This document shows, in pieces, positions 11,227-23,978 of a stretch of 64,000 nucleotides of DNA. The first letter of the stretch is position 1. Each line of letters opens with the position of its first letter. The stretch comes from Kaistia defluvii (GTDB taxonomy: Bacteria > Pseudomonadota > Alphaproteobacteria > Rhizobiales > Kaistiaceae), in contig NZ_JAPKNI010000003.1 of assembly GCF_026343955.1 (NCBI RefSeq), positions 496,001-560,000 of the forward strand, written 5' to 3'. Both the position numbers and the translations under genes were made by a program. The notes under the pieces are model-generated. The model had not been told where the DNA came from. It did not search any database and saw only the letters and a list, made by a program, of their open reading frames with translations.

Positions 11227-11562
11227 ATGAAGAAGATTCTTCTCGCCACCATCGCCCTGTCGATGTTCGCCACGCCCGCCGCCTTTGCGCAGCAATACCG
11301 CGGCGACCACGACCAGGGTCGCGGCCATGGCCGCTACGAGCAGCAGCATCGCCAGCCGCAGATGAAGAAGCATGACTACCGCAAGCGGTGGTCGAAGGGC
11401 CAGCGCGTGCCGTCCCACGCTCGTGGCAACCGGGTCGACTACAAGCGCCATCATCTGAACGCCCCGCCGCGCGGCTACCAGTGGGTGGAGAATGACGGTC
11501 AGTACCTGATGATCGGCATTGCCAGCGGTCTGATCGCGGCGATCGCCAACGCCGGCCGATAG
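11227..11562 (+). CDS. small secreted RcnB-like protein
   Basis: The 111-residue product begins MKKILLATIALSMFATPAAF, a clear signal peptide cut after AFA. A His/Arg/Gln-rich segment follows (HDQGRGHGRYEQQH), then HLNAPPRGYQWVENDGQYLM, the C-terminal pattern of RcnB-family periplasmic proteins, and IGIASGLIAAIANA. RcnB of E. coli is linked to nickel/cobalt homeostasis, but most relatives are uncharacterised, so I infer only a periplasmic protein. The ATG at 11227 was chosen because it begins the signal peptide, with GAGG at 11212-11215. A strong bidirectional terminator follows. Confidence 0.75.
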   Translation: MKKILLATIALSMFATPAAFAQQYRGDHDQGRGHGRYEQQHRQPQMKKHDYRKRWSKGQRVPSHARGNRVDYKRHHLNAPPRGYQWVENDGQYLMIGIASGLIAAIANAGR

Positions 11563-11623
11563 AGACCATCGATCCCGGCGGCGGCCTCCGGGCCGTCGCC
11601 TCGCTCGGGCAGCCCGAACAGCA

Positions 11624-11664
11624 AAAAGCCCGCCATCGACCGGAAGGTCCATGGCGGGCTTTTC
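11624..11664. terminator. bidirectional terminator between the RcnB-like gene and atpC
   Basis: AAAAGCCCGCCAT on the left pairs with ATGGCGGGCTTTT on the right around a 15-bp centre that can pair further. A and T tracts at the two ends allow it to work for the + strand gene and for the convergent atp operon. Confidence 0.9.
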
Positions 11665-11698
11665 TATATCTCGATTTCGCGGCCGGAGCCGCGAAAGA

Positions 11699-12103
11699 TC
11701 AGTGTCCGAGGGCTTCGCGAATATCCTGAAGCTGCTGCAGCTTGGTCTGCGCCACCGTGCGTTGGGCGTCGTCGCGGGCATCCGCGACGTCTTCCTCGGC
11801 ATTGCGGATCTCGAGCGCGAACGCTTCGGGATCGAGGCTTTCCAGCGGAATCGCCTGCTCGGCAAGGATGGTCAGGCCGGCCCCGTTCACGTCGGCGAAG
11901 CCGCCGCGCACGAAGAACTTCTGAACACCGCCGCCAACCTGGGTGACGACAACGCAGCCCGGCTTGATGGTCGCCATGAAGGGAGCATGATCCTTGAGGA
12001 CCGTGAACTCGCCATCAGTGCCCGGGACCACGACCGACACGACCGACTCCGAAAGCAGGAGCCGCTCGGGGGAGACGAGTTCGAACGGGAACGGTTCTGC
12101 CAT
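11699..12103 (-). CDS. atpC: F1 ATP synthase epsilon subunit
   Basis: The 134-residue epsilon subunit belongs to the central stalk and can inhibit ATP hydrolysis. It starts MAEPFPFELVSPERLLLSES and contains VVVPGTDGEFTVLKDHAPFM, the conserved beta-sandwich core (G-x-x-G-x-x-x-x-L-x-x-H). The C-terminal helices (SLDPEAFALEIRNAEEDVAD) follow. It is the last gene of atpHAGDC, 26 bp after atpD, and the shared terminator lies just beyond it. Confidence 0.97.
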   Translation of the reverse strand: MAEPFPFELVSPERLLLSESVVSVVVPGTDGEFTVLKDHAPFMATIKPGCVVVTQVGGGVQKFFVRGGFADVNGAGLTILAEQAIPLESLDPEAFALEIRNAEEDVADARDDAQRTVAQTKLQQLQDIREALGH

Positions 12104-12129
12104 GTTAGGCTCTTTCTCTCGTCAGACGA

Positions 12130-14473
<2,344 letters not shown>

Positions 14474-14536
14474 GAGCGTCCCTGTCGGTCGGACTGAGAT
14501 CCGGGTCGCGCGGGGCGACCCGGTTCAGACCTGGAT

Positions 14537-16626
<2,090 letters not shown>

Positions 16627-16701
16627 CTGATCCTCGCTCTGTGACGCGCCCCCACTTCCGGGTTGGTCCGGATGCTGCACGCAACGCCTTGAACGTATTG
16701 A

Positions 16702-16730
16702 AGATTTTCTCGACGGATGGAAGCCGTCAA
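16702..16730 (-). promoter_or_regulatory. candidate promoter of the atp operon
   Basis: Reading the minus strand, TTGACG (16730-16725) matches the -35 consensus at five of six bases. Seventeen bases later comes AAATCT (16707-16702), a poor -10. It lies 76-104 bp upstream of the atpH GTG in the only gap before the operon. The call rests mainly on position. Confidence 0.3.
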
Positions 16731-16839
16731 AAACAGCATTCCCCGAAGCCGCGCGTTCGTTAGCACAGCATCCGGCGACTCGCAACAAGGCCGGTCGCCG
16801 GAATCGACGAGAAAGGCCGGAGAGCGCCGTCCGCGACGG

Positions 16840-19014
16840 TCAAAGGAAGCTCTGCGGATCGATATCGACCTGGACCCGGAGGCTGCCGCGCACGGGGGGC
16901 GCCTCGGCGAGCCATTGGCGCAGGAAGGCCTGCAGATCGACGGATCGAGGCGCCTGCACGAGAAGGCGGAAGCGGTGGCGCCCCCGCAGAACCGCCAGCG
17001 GCGCCTCGGAAGGTCCGAGCACCATGACCGGCCCGCTTTCCGGCGCCGCCCGGCGCAGCGCCATGGCATAGCCGTAGGATGTGGCGCGATCGGCCGCCGA
17101 GATGATGATCCCGGCCAGCCGTCCGAAGGGCGGCAGCACGGCGATTCGCCGGGCCTCGATCTCGCGGGCGTAGAACGCCTCGCGGTCGCCCGATGCGATC
17201 GCCGCGATGACGGGGTGCTCCGGCGCATAGGTCTGCAGCAGCGCCCGGCTTTCGCCGCCAGCGCGGCCGGCACGTCCGGTCACCTGCGCCAGCAGCTGGA
17301 ACGTCCGCTCGGCCGCCCGGGGGTCACCATGGGCAAGCCCCAGATCGGCGTCGACGACCCCGACCAGCGCCAGCAGCGGAAAATTGTGGCCCTTGGCGAC
17401 AAGCTGCGTGCCGATGATGATATCGGCGGCGCCCCGGCGGATGGCGTCGAACTCCTCGCGCATCTTTTTCACTCCGCCGAGCAGGTCGCTCGACAGCACG
17501 ATTCGCCGCGCATCGGGGAAGCGCGTGGCCACCTCCTCCGCCACCCGCTCGACGCCAGGCCCGCAGGCGACAAGGCTATCCTCGGCGTCGCAGACCGGGC
17601 ACTGGTCCGGCCGGCGTTCGTGGTGGCCGCAATGGTGGCAGACGAGTTGGCCGCGAAAGCGGTGATCGACCAGCCAGGTCGAGCAGTTCGGGCACTGGAA
17701 GCGATGGCCGCAGCTGCGGCAGAGCGTCAGCGGGGCATAGCCGCGCCGGTTGAGGAACAGCAGCGCCTGGCCCTTGTTGGCGATGGTCTCCTCGATCGCC
17801 TGGATCAGCGATGGCGCCAGGAAATGCCCCCGCTCCGGCGGGTCGATGCGGAGGTCGACCGGCTTGATTTCCGGCAGTTTCGCGGCCGCATAGCGGGCCG
17901 AGAGTACGAGGCGCCGATAGCGGCCCTGATCGGCATTGACCCGGCTTTCGATCGAGGGCGTGGCCGAGGCGAGCACGACCGGGAAGCCGCCGATATGTCC
18001 GCGCACCACGGCCATGTCGCGGGCGTTGTAGATCACGCCCTCTTCCTGCTTGTAGGCGGTGTCGTGCTCTTCATCGACCACGACGAGGCCGAGCTTCCGG
18101 AATGGCAGGAACAGGGCCGAGCGCGCGCCGACGACGGCCTGCACCGCGCCCGTGGCCACGCCGCGCCAGACGCGCTCGCGCATCCGGGGCGGCATTTCGG
18201 AATGCCACTCGGCCGGGCGATGGCCGAATCGCCGCGCGAAGCGGTCCAGAAAATCGACCGTCAGCGCGATTTCCGGCAGCAGCACCAGCGCCTGCTTGCC
18301 CAGGCGCAGCGTCTCGGCAAGCGCCTCGAAATAGACCTCCGTCTTGCCCGAGCCGGTGACGCCATCGATCAGCGTGACTGAAAAAGCGCCCTCATCGACG
18401 CTGGCGCGCAGCAGCCTTGCCGCATCGTCCTGGCCGGGATCGAAGGTCGGCCGCGCGAAATCGGGTTCCGGCGGCAGGGTGAGAGGCGGCGGCGGCAGCA
18501 TCACCGCCTCAAGCACGCCCTGCTCCACCAAGCCATGGACGACGCTGGAGGATACCGCGGCAAAGCCGGCGACCGCGGTCTTCGGCATCGGTTCGCCGCC
18601 GGCCAGCGCGTCAAGGACGCGCTGCCGCGCCGCCGTCATCCTGTCGGGCTGGCTGCCCGCAAGACGCAAGGCCGGCACCGCGCGCTCAGGCTCCAGCGCA
18701 TCGGGCGCTCGCAGCACCATCCGCAGCACCATGCCGCGCTGACTCAGCGTGTAATTCGCGACCCAGTCGACGAAGCGGCGCAGCGTCTCGTCGAGCGGTG
18801 GCGAATCATAGTGATGCAGGATCGCGCGCAACCGATTGTGGCCGACCGAGGGGTCGACCGGATCGTCCCAGACCGCGCCGATCATCTCGCGCGGGCCGAG
18901 CGGCACGCGCACGATATCGCCCGGCGACAGCTCCATACCGGCCGGCACTTTGTAGGTGTAGGGTCCATCCACCGCCAATGGCAGGAGGACGGACACGATG
19001 CGGCCCAATTCCAA
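16840..19014 (-). CDS. priA: primosomal protein N' (replication restart helicase PriA)
   Basis: PriA recognises stalled forks and reloads DnaB. The 724-residue protein has the N-terminal fork-binding domain (VSVLLPLAVDGPYTYKVPAG), Walker A LIDGVTGSGKTEVY, the DEEHD box followed by TAYKQEEGVIYNARDMAVVR, and a zinc region with paired cysteines (CRSCGHRFQCPNC, CHHCG, CPVC). The helicase C domain follows with IIGTQLVAKGHNFPLLALV. The start is a TTG at 19014; a GTG six codons later is an alternative. The gene is convergent with nothing and divergent from the small gene at 19099. Confidence 0.96.
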   Translation of the reverse strand: MELGRIVSVLLPLAVDGPYTYKVPAGMELSPGDIVRVPLGPREMIGAVWDDPVDPSVGHNRLRAILHHYDSPPLDETLRRFVDWVANYTLSQRGMVLRMVLRAPDALEPERAVPALRLAGSQPDRMTAARQRVLDALAGGEPMPKTAVAGFAAVSSSVVHGLVEQGVLEAVMLPPPPLTLPPEPDFARPTFDPGQDDAARLLRASVDEGAFSVTLIDGVTGSGKTEVYFEALAETLRLGKQALVLLPEIALTVDFLDRFARRFGHRPAEWHSEMPPRMRERVWRGVATGAVQAVVGARSALFLPFRKLGLVVVDEEHDTAYKQEEGVIYNARDMAVVRGHIGGFPVVLASATPSIESRVNADQGRYRRLVLSARYAAAKLPEIKPVDLRIDPPERGHFLAPSLIQAIEETIANKGQALLFLNRRGYAPLTLCRSCGHRFQCPNCSTWLVDHRFRGQLVCHHCGHHERRPDQCPVCDAEDSLVACGPGVERVAEEVATRFPDARRIVLSSDLLGGVKKMREEFDAIRRGAADIIIGTQLVAKGHNFPLLALVGVVDADLGLAHGDPRAAERTFQLLAQVTGRAGRAGGESRALLQTYAPEHPVIAAIASGDREAFYAREIEARRIAVLPPFGRLAGIIISAADRATSYGYAMALRRAAPESGPVMVLGPSEAPLAVLRGRHRFRLLVQAPRSVDLQAFLRQWLAEAPPVRGSLRVQVDIDPQSFL

Positions 19015-19098
19015 ACCGAAATCCCCGGAGCGACGAAGCAGTCGACGTTGCCGCCTTCATGCCCCAGATAATAGCCTTCCCTCAATCAGGCGAGCACC

Positions 19099-19395
19099 AT
19101 GATCCTCGAACATGCCCTTCTGACGGTGAAGCCCGGCCATGCATGCGCCTTCGAGGAGGCGATGGGCAAGGCAGCGCCACTGATTGCCGCAAGCCCCGGC
19201 TTCCTGGGCCTGGAGGTGCGGCCGTCGATCGAGGCTCCCGGGACCTACCTCCTGCTGGTCCGCTGGGAAAACCTGACCGATCACGATCCGGGTTTCCGCA
19301 ATTCCGATCGCTACCAGCACTGGAAGGCGCTGCTGCACGACTTCTACGATCCATTTCCGACCGTGACCCACTTTTCCGAGCCCCTGATTCTGTAG
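19099..19395 (+). CDS. antibiotic biosynthesis monooxygenase (ABM) domain protein
   Basis: This 98-residue protein has the dimeric alpha/beta-barrel ABM pattern: MILEHALLTVKPGHACAFEE, SPGFLGLEVRPSIEAPGTYL, LLVRWENLTDHDPGFRNSD, and a C-terminal HWKALLHDFYDPFPTVTHF. Members include small cofactor-free monooxygenases and haem-degrading relatives, but many have no known role. ATG at 19099. It stands alone, divergent from priA and followed by a repeat element; its function cannot be inferred from context. Confidence 0.85.
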   Translation: MILEHALLTVKPGHACAFEEAMGKAAPLIAASPGFLGLEVRPSIEAPGTYLLLVRWENLTDHDPGFRNSDRYQHWKALLHDFYDPFPTVTHFSEPLIL

Positions 19396-19424
19396 GCGGC
19401 GACCGGTTGATGGTGGCAGGGAAG

Positions 19425-19540
19425 ACCCTCACCCAACCCTCTCCCCGCCCGGGAGATCGCTCTTTGGCCAGCGCTCGACGCCCGGCGCCAGCGCCCCCTC
19501 GCCCGCTCGCCCGCTCGCCGGAGAGGGCTGGCGAGAGGGG
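19425..19540. repeat. intergenic double-hairpin repeat, copy 1 (diverged)
   Basis: The left end is CCCTCACCCAACCCTCTCCC and the right end GGAGAGGGCTGGCGAGAGGG, imperfect inverted copies of each other around a non-conserved centre of about 75 bp. It belongs to the same family as the elements at 20571, 25321 and 45724. It lies between the ABM gene and xerC. Confidence 0.7.
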
Positions 19541-19590
19541 CTCGCGCGCCACTTAACCCGATATAAACCCTGTTCGCCGGTAATGGAGCC

Positions 19591-20550
19591 ATGTCCGCGC
19601 CACCCCTCGTCATAGCCGCCCGCGACACGCTCGAGCAGATCGAAGCGTGGGGCGAGCATCTGCGCGGCGAACGGCGGCTTTCGCCCAAAACGCTCGAAGC
19701 CTATTCGCGCGATCTCGACCAGTTTCTCTCGTTCCTCACCAGCCATATCGGCAATCCGCCGACGCTTGCCGATTTCGCCGCGATCCGCACGGCCGACCTG
19801 CGCGGCTTCATGGCAACGCGGCGCTCCTCCGGGGCCGGAGCGCGAACGCTGGCGCGTGGCCTGGCCGGCATCCGCTCGTTCATCGGCTTCCTGGAGCGCG
19901 AGGGCCATGCCAATGGCGCCGCCTTCCGGGCCATGCGCGCGCCGCGCCAGCCCAAGACCCTGCCCCGGCCGCTCGCCGCCGCCTCGGCCCTGCGCGTCGT
20001 CGAAATGGACGAACAGCTCGACGAGGAGCCCTGGGTGGCGGCGCGCAACGCCGCCGTGCTGGCGCTCTGCTACGGCTCGGGGCTGCGTATCTCGGAAGCG
20101 CTCGGCATTCGTCGCGCCGACGCACCGCTCGATCCCGGCGCGACGCTGCGGGTGACGGGCAAGGGCGGCAAGGTCCGGCTGGTGCCGGTGCTGCCGGTCG
20201 TAGCCGAAGCGGTCGCGGAATATCTGCGCCTCGCGCCAACGCAGTCGAAGCCCGAGGGACCGCTGTTTCTCGGCGTCCGGGGCGGGCCGCTCAAGGCGCG
20301 CATCATCCAGCTCGCCATGGCGAAGCTTCGCGGCGCGCTCGGCCTCGCCGATAGCGCCACGCCGCATGCGCTGCGGCACTCCTTCGCGACGCATCTGCTC
20401 GCCAATGGCGGCGATCTCCGCGCGATCCAGGAATTGCTGGGCCACGCCAGCCTGTCGACGACGCAGGTCTATACCGCGATCGACACGGAGCGCCTCCTCG
20501 CCGTGTTCGAGAAGGCGCATCCGCGCGCCGGCAGCAACAGACCGGCCTGA
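19591..20550 (+). CDS. xerC: tyrosine recombinase XerC
   Basis: XerC/XerD resolve chromosome dimers at dif. The 319-residue protein has the SAM-like N-terminal core-binding domain (LSPKTLEAYSRDLDQFLSFL) and a C-terminal catalytic domain. The catalytic set is present: Arg in YGSGLRISEALGI, Lys in TGKGGKVRLVPV, HALRHSFATHLL (His-x-x-Arg), the GH of ELLGHASLSTTQ, and the nucleophilic Tyr in QVYTAID. XerC rather than XerD is chosen because xerC lies next to priA in many Rhizobiales; sequence alone does not fully separate them. Confidence 0.88.
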   Translation: MSAPPLVIAARDTLEQIEAWGEHLRGERRLSPKTLEAYSRDLDQFLSFLTSHIGNPPTLADFAAIRTADLRGFMATRRSSGAGARTLARGLAGIRSFIGFLEREGHANGAAFRAMRAPRQPKTLPRPLAAASALRVVEMDEQLDEEPWVAARNAAVLALCYGSGLRISEALGIRRADAPLDPGATLRVTGKGGKVRLVPVLPVVAEAVAEYLRLAPTQSKPEGPLFLGVRGGPLKARIIQLAMAKLRGALGLADSATPHALRHSFATHLLANGGDLRAIQELLGHASLSTTQVYTAIDTERLLAVFEKAHPRAGSNRPA

Positions 20551-20570
20551 GCTGCGAGACCAAAGCAAGA

Positions 20571-20693
20571 CCCTCACCCCACCCTCTCCCGCGACGGGAG
20601 AGGGCTTTCTGGCGGGCGATCTTCATCGACTGTGAGTCTCAACAAGCTCGACCGCCCCCTCGCCCGCCTGCGGGAGAGGGATGGAGTGCGGGT
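20571..20693. repeat. intergenic double-hairpin repeat, copy 2
   Basis: The left half is CCCTCACCCCACCCTCTCCC followed by GCGACGGGAGAGGG, a hairpin. The right half is CCCCCTCGCCCGCCTGCGGG followed by AGAGGGATGGAGTGCGGG. The 45-bp middle is not shared with other copies. It sits between the convergent xerC and methyltransferase genes. Confidence 0.8.
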
Positions 20694-20703
20694 CTTCTGG
20701 CGG

Positions 20704-21498
20704 CTACACCGCGACGAGTTCGAACACCGCCTGGTCGATCGTGAACGAGCCATCGGGCTCGATGGCGAAATGCTGACGCACCGGCTCCGACATCGCCGCC
20801 TGCAGGGCGCGAATCGCCGCGACCTGAACCTCCGGCGTCCGCATCCGCCCAACCCAGGCCTCGAAATTGAGCGGCAGGCGGCGGCGCGTCACGCCGACGA
20901 CGGCAAAGCCCGCCCGCGCCGCGATCTCCGTCCATTCGGCCACGGAATAATTGCGCACATGCGAGGGATCGCGCAGCATCTCGAAGGTCTGCAGGAAGGT
21001 ATCGCTGACCGGCACTTCCGGCGCGATGACATCGGAAATCACCGCCGTGCCGCCCGCTTTCAGCACGCGCCGCGCCTCGCGGACCCCCTGGCGAACGTTT
21101 TGCCAGTGATGCGCCGAATAGCGCGACAGCACGAGGTCGAATTCGCCATCGGAAAAGGGCAGCTTTTCCGCCGCGCCCTGCCGGGTGGTCAGGTTGTCGA
21201 AGCCGCGCTTGGCCGCCTCGGCCGCAACGGCCTCCAGCATGCCGGCCGACAGGTCATAGGCCACCACCGAGGCGACGACCGGCGCGACGCCATAGGTCAC
21301 ATGGCCGCCGCCGCAGCCGAGGTCGATGGCGCGGGCGTCGGGCGCGCGGGCCGCGATCTCGACCATCTGCTGGAGGTCGGCGCCGTGGGCGTGGACGATG
21401 CTGGAGACATAGGCCGAGGCCTGGGAGCCGAACTGCTGCACGACCAGGCCGTCATGGCTCTGGCGCGGGGCGGCGTCGTCTTGCGTCGAGTGGGTCAT
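20704..21498 (-). CDS. class I SAM-dependent methyltransferase
   Basis: The 264-residue product shows the Rossmann SAM site ARAIDLGCGGGHVTYGV near residues 56-72, YDLSAGMLEAVAAEA (motif II), LPFSDGEFDLVLSRYSAHHW and RRVLKAGGTAVISDVIAPE, the Methyltransf_11 pattern seen in UbiE-like enzymes. The ATG at 21498 was chosen; the frame stays open far upstream but antisense to the regulator. The gene is divergent from a MmyB-type regulator across 117 bp containing an inverted repeat, which suggests regulator-target pairing. The substrate is unknown, and a small-molecule methyltransferase is likely. Confidence 0.87.
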   Translation of the reverse strand: MTHSTQDDAAPRQSHDGLVVQQFGSQASAYVSSIVHAHGADLQQMVEIAARAPDARAIDLGCGGGHVTYGVAPVVASVVAYDLSAGMLEAVAAEAAKRGFDNLTTRQGAAEKLPFSDGEFDLVLSRYSAHHWQNVRQGVREARRVLKAGGTAVISDVIAPEVPVSDTFLQTFEMLRDPSHVRNYSVAEWTEIAARAGFAVVGVTRRRLPLNFEAWVGRMRTPEVQVAAIRALQAAMSEPVRQHFAIEPDGSFTIDQAVFELVAV

Positions 21499-21579
21499 GG
21501 TTTTCTTTTCCGCGCGGTCGATCCTGTCGGTGGTGATCATCGACCGTCGACGCAGGATGTGCCAGCCGCCGTAAACCCG

Positions 21580-21604
21580 TACCAGATCCTGTTTTATCCT
21601 GGTA
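21580..21604. promoter_or_regulatory. candidate operator between the methyltransferase and its divergent regulator
   Basis: TACCAG and CTGGTA form a perfect inverted repeat separated by 13 bp. ATCCTG occurs twice inside it, spaced by TTTT. It lies 11 bp before the regulator start and 81 bp before the methyltransferase start, where a divergent autoregulator would bind. Confidence 0.5.
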
Positions 21605-21615
21605 TAAGCGGTGAC

Positions 21616-22437
21616 ATGATCCCGGAAACCGACACAGTCCGCCGTCGCGAGCTCGGCGAATTCATCCGCGCCCAGCGCGAGCGGCTGCAGCCGGCCATGT
21701 TCGGCCTCGATCCCGGCACGCGGCGACGCACGCCGGGGCTGCGCCGCGAGGAACTGGCGCAGCTCTCCGGCGTCAGCTCGACATGGCTGAGCTGGATCGA
21801 ACAGGGCCGGCAGATCTCGGTCTCGGCGACGGCGCTGGGACGTCTTGCGCGGGTGATGCGGCTGACGCCGGCCGAGCGCGCCTATCTGTTCGATCTGGGC
21901 GGCCGGCGCGACCCGCAGGCGGGCGAAGACAACAGCGCCGATGCCCTGCCACCCGGCCTCGCCGACACCCTGCTGGCGCTGCCGACGCCGGCCTATGTGC
22001 TCGACCGGTCCTGGACGGCGATTGCCTGGAACGCCGCGGCGGCGCATCTCTTTGTCGGCTGGCTCGACGGCAAACCGCCCGCCGACGGTGTTTCATGTGA
22101 AATGAACCTGCTGCGCTACCTCTTCACCTCGCCGGCGGCCCGCAGCCTGATCGAGGACTGGGACAGCCGGGCGCGGCGCATCGCGGCGGAATTCCGCGCC
22201 GATTACAGCCGGCATCTGGAAGCCCCGGAAATGCGGGCCCTGGTCGAGGAACTGACGCGCAAGAGCCCGTTCTTCGCGGAAGCCTGGGAGGCCCATGCGG
22301 TGGTCGACCGCGAAGGCGGCCTGCGCACCTTTACCCATCCGGAGGACGGCTTCCTGCGCTACGAGCAGATCACTTTCCTGCTGGCGCGCCATCCCGACAC
22401 CAAGCTGGTCATGCTGGCGCCGATAGGGACCAGATAG
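21616..22437 (+). CDS. helix-turn-helix regulator with MmyB-like ligand-binding domain
   Basis: The 273-residue protein has an XRE-type N-terminus: RRRELGEFIRAQRERLQPAM, then RRTPGLRREELAQLSGVSST and WLSWIEQGRQISVSATALGR (helix-turn-helix at about residues 36-75). The C-terminal half (PTPAYVLDRSWTAIAWNAAA, then RYLFTSPAAR and LLARHPDTKLVMLAP) is the PAS-like MmyB ligand-binding domain common in Actinobacteria and Proteobacteria. Such regulators usually control a neighbouring enzyme. The ATG at 21616 was chosen because it opens the family pattern directly; the frame extends upstream across the methyltransferase gene but that part is not coding. Confidence 0.92.
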   Translation: MIPETDTVRRRELGEFIRAQRERLQPAMFGLDPGTRRRTPGLRREELAQLSGVSSTWLSWIEQGRQISVSATALGRLARVMRLTPAERAYLFDLGGRRDPQAGEDNSADALPPGLADTLLALPTPAYVLDRSWTAIAWNAAAAHLFVGWLDGKPPADGVSCEMNLLRYLFTSPAARSLIEDWDSRARRIAAEFRADYSRHLEAPEMRALVEELTRKSPFFAEAWEAHAVVDREGGLRTFTHPEDGFLRYEQITFLLARHPDTKLVMLAPIGTR

Positions 22438-22514
22438 AAGGCTCGCCTCCCCCTCTCCGCCTTCTGCCCCTCAGCCTTCTCGCCGTCTCTCTGAAACGGC
22501 GCGGACACGAAAAA

Positions 22515-23777
22515 TCAGGCGGCGACGACGCCGTAGCGGGTGGCGGCCTCGATGGTGAGGCCGGTGCCGACCGAGCCGAAGGTGTCGCCGTCGACGACGC
22601 GCGCCTGCGGCACGGTGCCGAGGATCGCTGCATGCACATGGGCCAGCCGCGTCGAGCCGCCGGTCAGGAACACGGCGTCGATCGCGTCGGCGCCAAGGCC
22701 CGCATCGCGCAGGCAATCCTGGATCCGCGCCGCGATCTTGTCGGCGAGGCCGCGCGTCTTGTCGACCAGCACGGCCCGATCGACCGTCATGGCCAGGCCG
22801 CGCTCGATCCAGTCGAGCAGCACCTGAACCTGCGGCTCGTCGGAAAGCGCGATCTTGGCCGCCTCGACGTCGATGGCGAGCCGGTGGCCGCCATGTTCCT
22901 CGACGACATGGATCAGCCGCTCGATCAATTCGGGATGCTGCGCCTCACGGCGCACCTCGTGCAGTTGCTGCATGACGCCGCGCTCATAGAGGCGGTTGAT
23001 CGAGGACCAGGTGGCGAGGTCGTGGTAATAGCCCCCGGGAACCGGCAGGCCGGCGCGCTTCATGCCCGTGCCGAAGCCGAGCAGCGGCATCGCCGTACCG
23101 ATCGAGAGATAGTGGTCGAAATTCGTGCCGCCGATGCGGATGCCGTCATTGGCCAGGATGTCGTCGATCCGGTCGGCTCTGTGCCGGCGCTCCGGGCCAA
23201 GGCGGACGATCGAGAAGTCGGAGGTGCCGCCGCCAATATCGGCGATCAGCGCCACTTCCTCGTGGTTGACCTGCCGCTCGTAGTCGAGCGCGGCGGCGAT
23301 CGGTTCGTACTGGAAAGAGATGTGCTTGAAGCCGACCTCCTTGGCGATCGCCTCCAGCGCCTCCTCGGCCTTGCGGTCGCCATCGGAATCGCTGTCGACG
23401 AAATGCACCGGCCGGCCATGCACGACCGCGTCGATCGCCGCGCCGGAGACTCCCTCGGCCCGGCTCTTCACGATGCCGACATATTGCGAGATCACGTCGC
23501 GAAACGAGACGCGGCCGCGGCCGATGGCGGTCGATTCATGGATCAGCGAACTGCCGAGCACGGATTTCAGGCTGCGCATCAGCCGGCCATTGGTGCCGTC
23601 GACATAGGCGCGGATGGCGGCGCGGCCAACGGCCGGCGGCGCGCCATTCGGCGTGTAGAAGATCGCGCTGGGTATGGTGACGCTCGCGCCTTCGAGCGCG
23701 ACCAGGGCCGGGCCGTCGGCGGTGGAAACCCCGAGCGTCGTGTTGGACGTGCCAAAGTCGAGGCCGCAGGCTACCAT
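22515..23777 (-). CDS. short Hsp70-family protein (YegD-like)
   Basis: The 420 residues cover only the actin-like ATPase domain. Phosphate 1 is ACGLDFGTSNTTLGVS, phosphate 2 ALIADIGGGTSDFSIVRL and the adenosine motif VFLTGGSTRLAHVHAAI. The substrate-binding beta domain and lid of DnaK are absent, as in E. coli YegD, to which it is most similar in plan. The role of YegD-type proteins is unknown; they are not DnaK substitutes. The ATG at 23777 opens the family motif at once. The gene is single, convergent with the MmyB regulator and divergent from the MFS gene. Confidence 0.9.
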   Translation of the reverse strand: MVACGLDFGTSNTTLGVSTADGPALVALEGASVTIPSAIFYTPNGAPPAVGRAAIRAYVDGTNGRLMRSLKSVLGSSLIHESTAIGRGRVSFRDVISQYVGIVKSRAEGVSGAAIDAVVHGRPVHFVDSDSDGDRKAEEALEAIAKEVGFKHISFQYEPIAAALDYERQVNHEEVALIADIGGGTSDFSIVRLGPERRHRADRIDDILANDGIRIGGTNFDHYLSIGTAMPLLGFGTGMKRAGLPVPGGYYHDLATWSSINRLYERGVMQQLHEVRREAQHPELIERLIHVVEEHGGHRLAIDVEAAKIALSDEPQVQVLLDWIERGLAMTVDRAVLVDKTRGLADKIAARIQDCLRDAGLGADAIDAVFLTGGSTRLAHVHAAILGTVPQARVVDGDTFGSVGTGLTIEAATRYGVVAA

Positions 23778-23882
23778 GATCGAGAACTCCGTGAAGGGCC
23801 GGTCTGGTTAAGGGGTCGAGGCGACCGGATCAAGGCCCGCGGAGGGAAATATCGCCGCATTGCAGCATAGTTCTTTCAGCAT

Positions 23883-23905
23883 GAAACCAATGTTGATTTG
23901 GTCTC
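23883..23905. promoter_or_regulatory. candidate operator upstream of the MFS transporter
   Basis: GAAACCAA and TTGGTCTC form 8-bp arms (seven matches) around TGTTGAT. The element lies 73 bp before the transporter start in the 201-bp divergent gap with the Hsp70-like gene. No regulator gene is adjacent. Confidence 0.4.
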
Positions 23906-23978
23906 ATCGAAGGCATGTCGGATGGACGCACGTCTGGGAGGTGCCGATTCGCGGCGCCGGGGATAGGGGAAGAAGACG

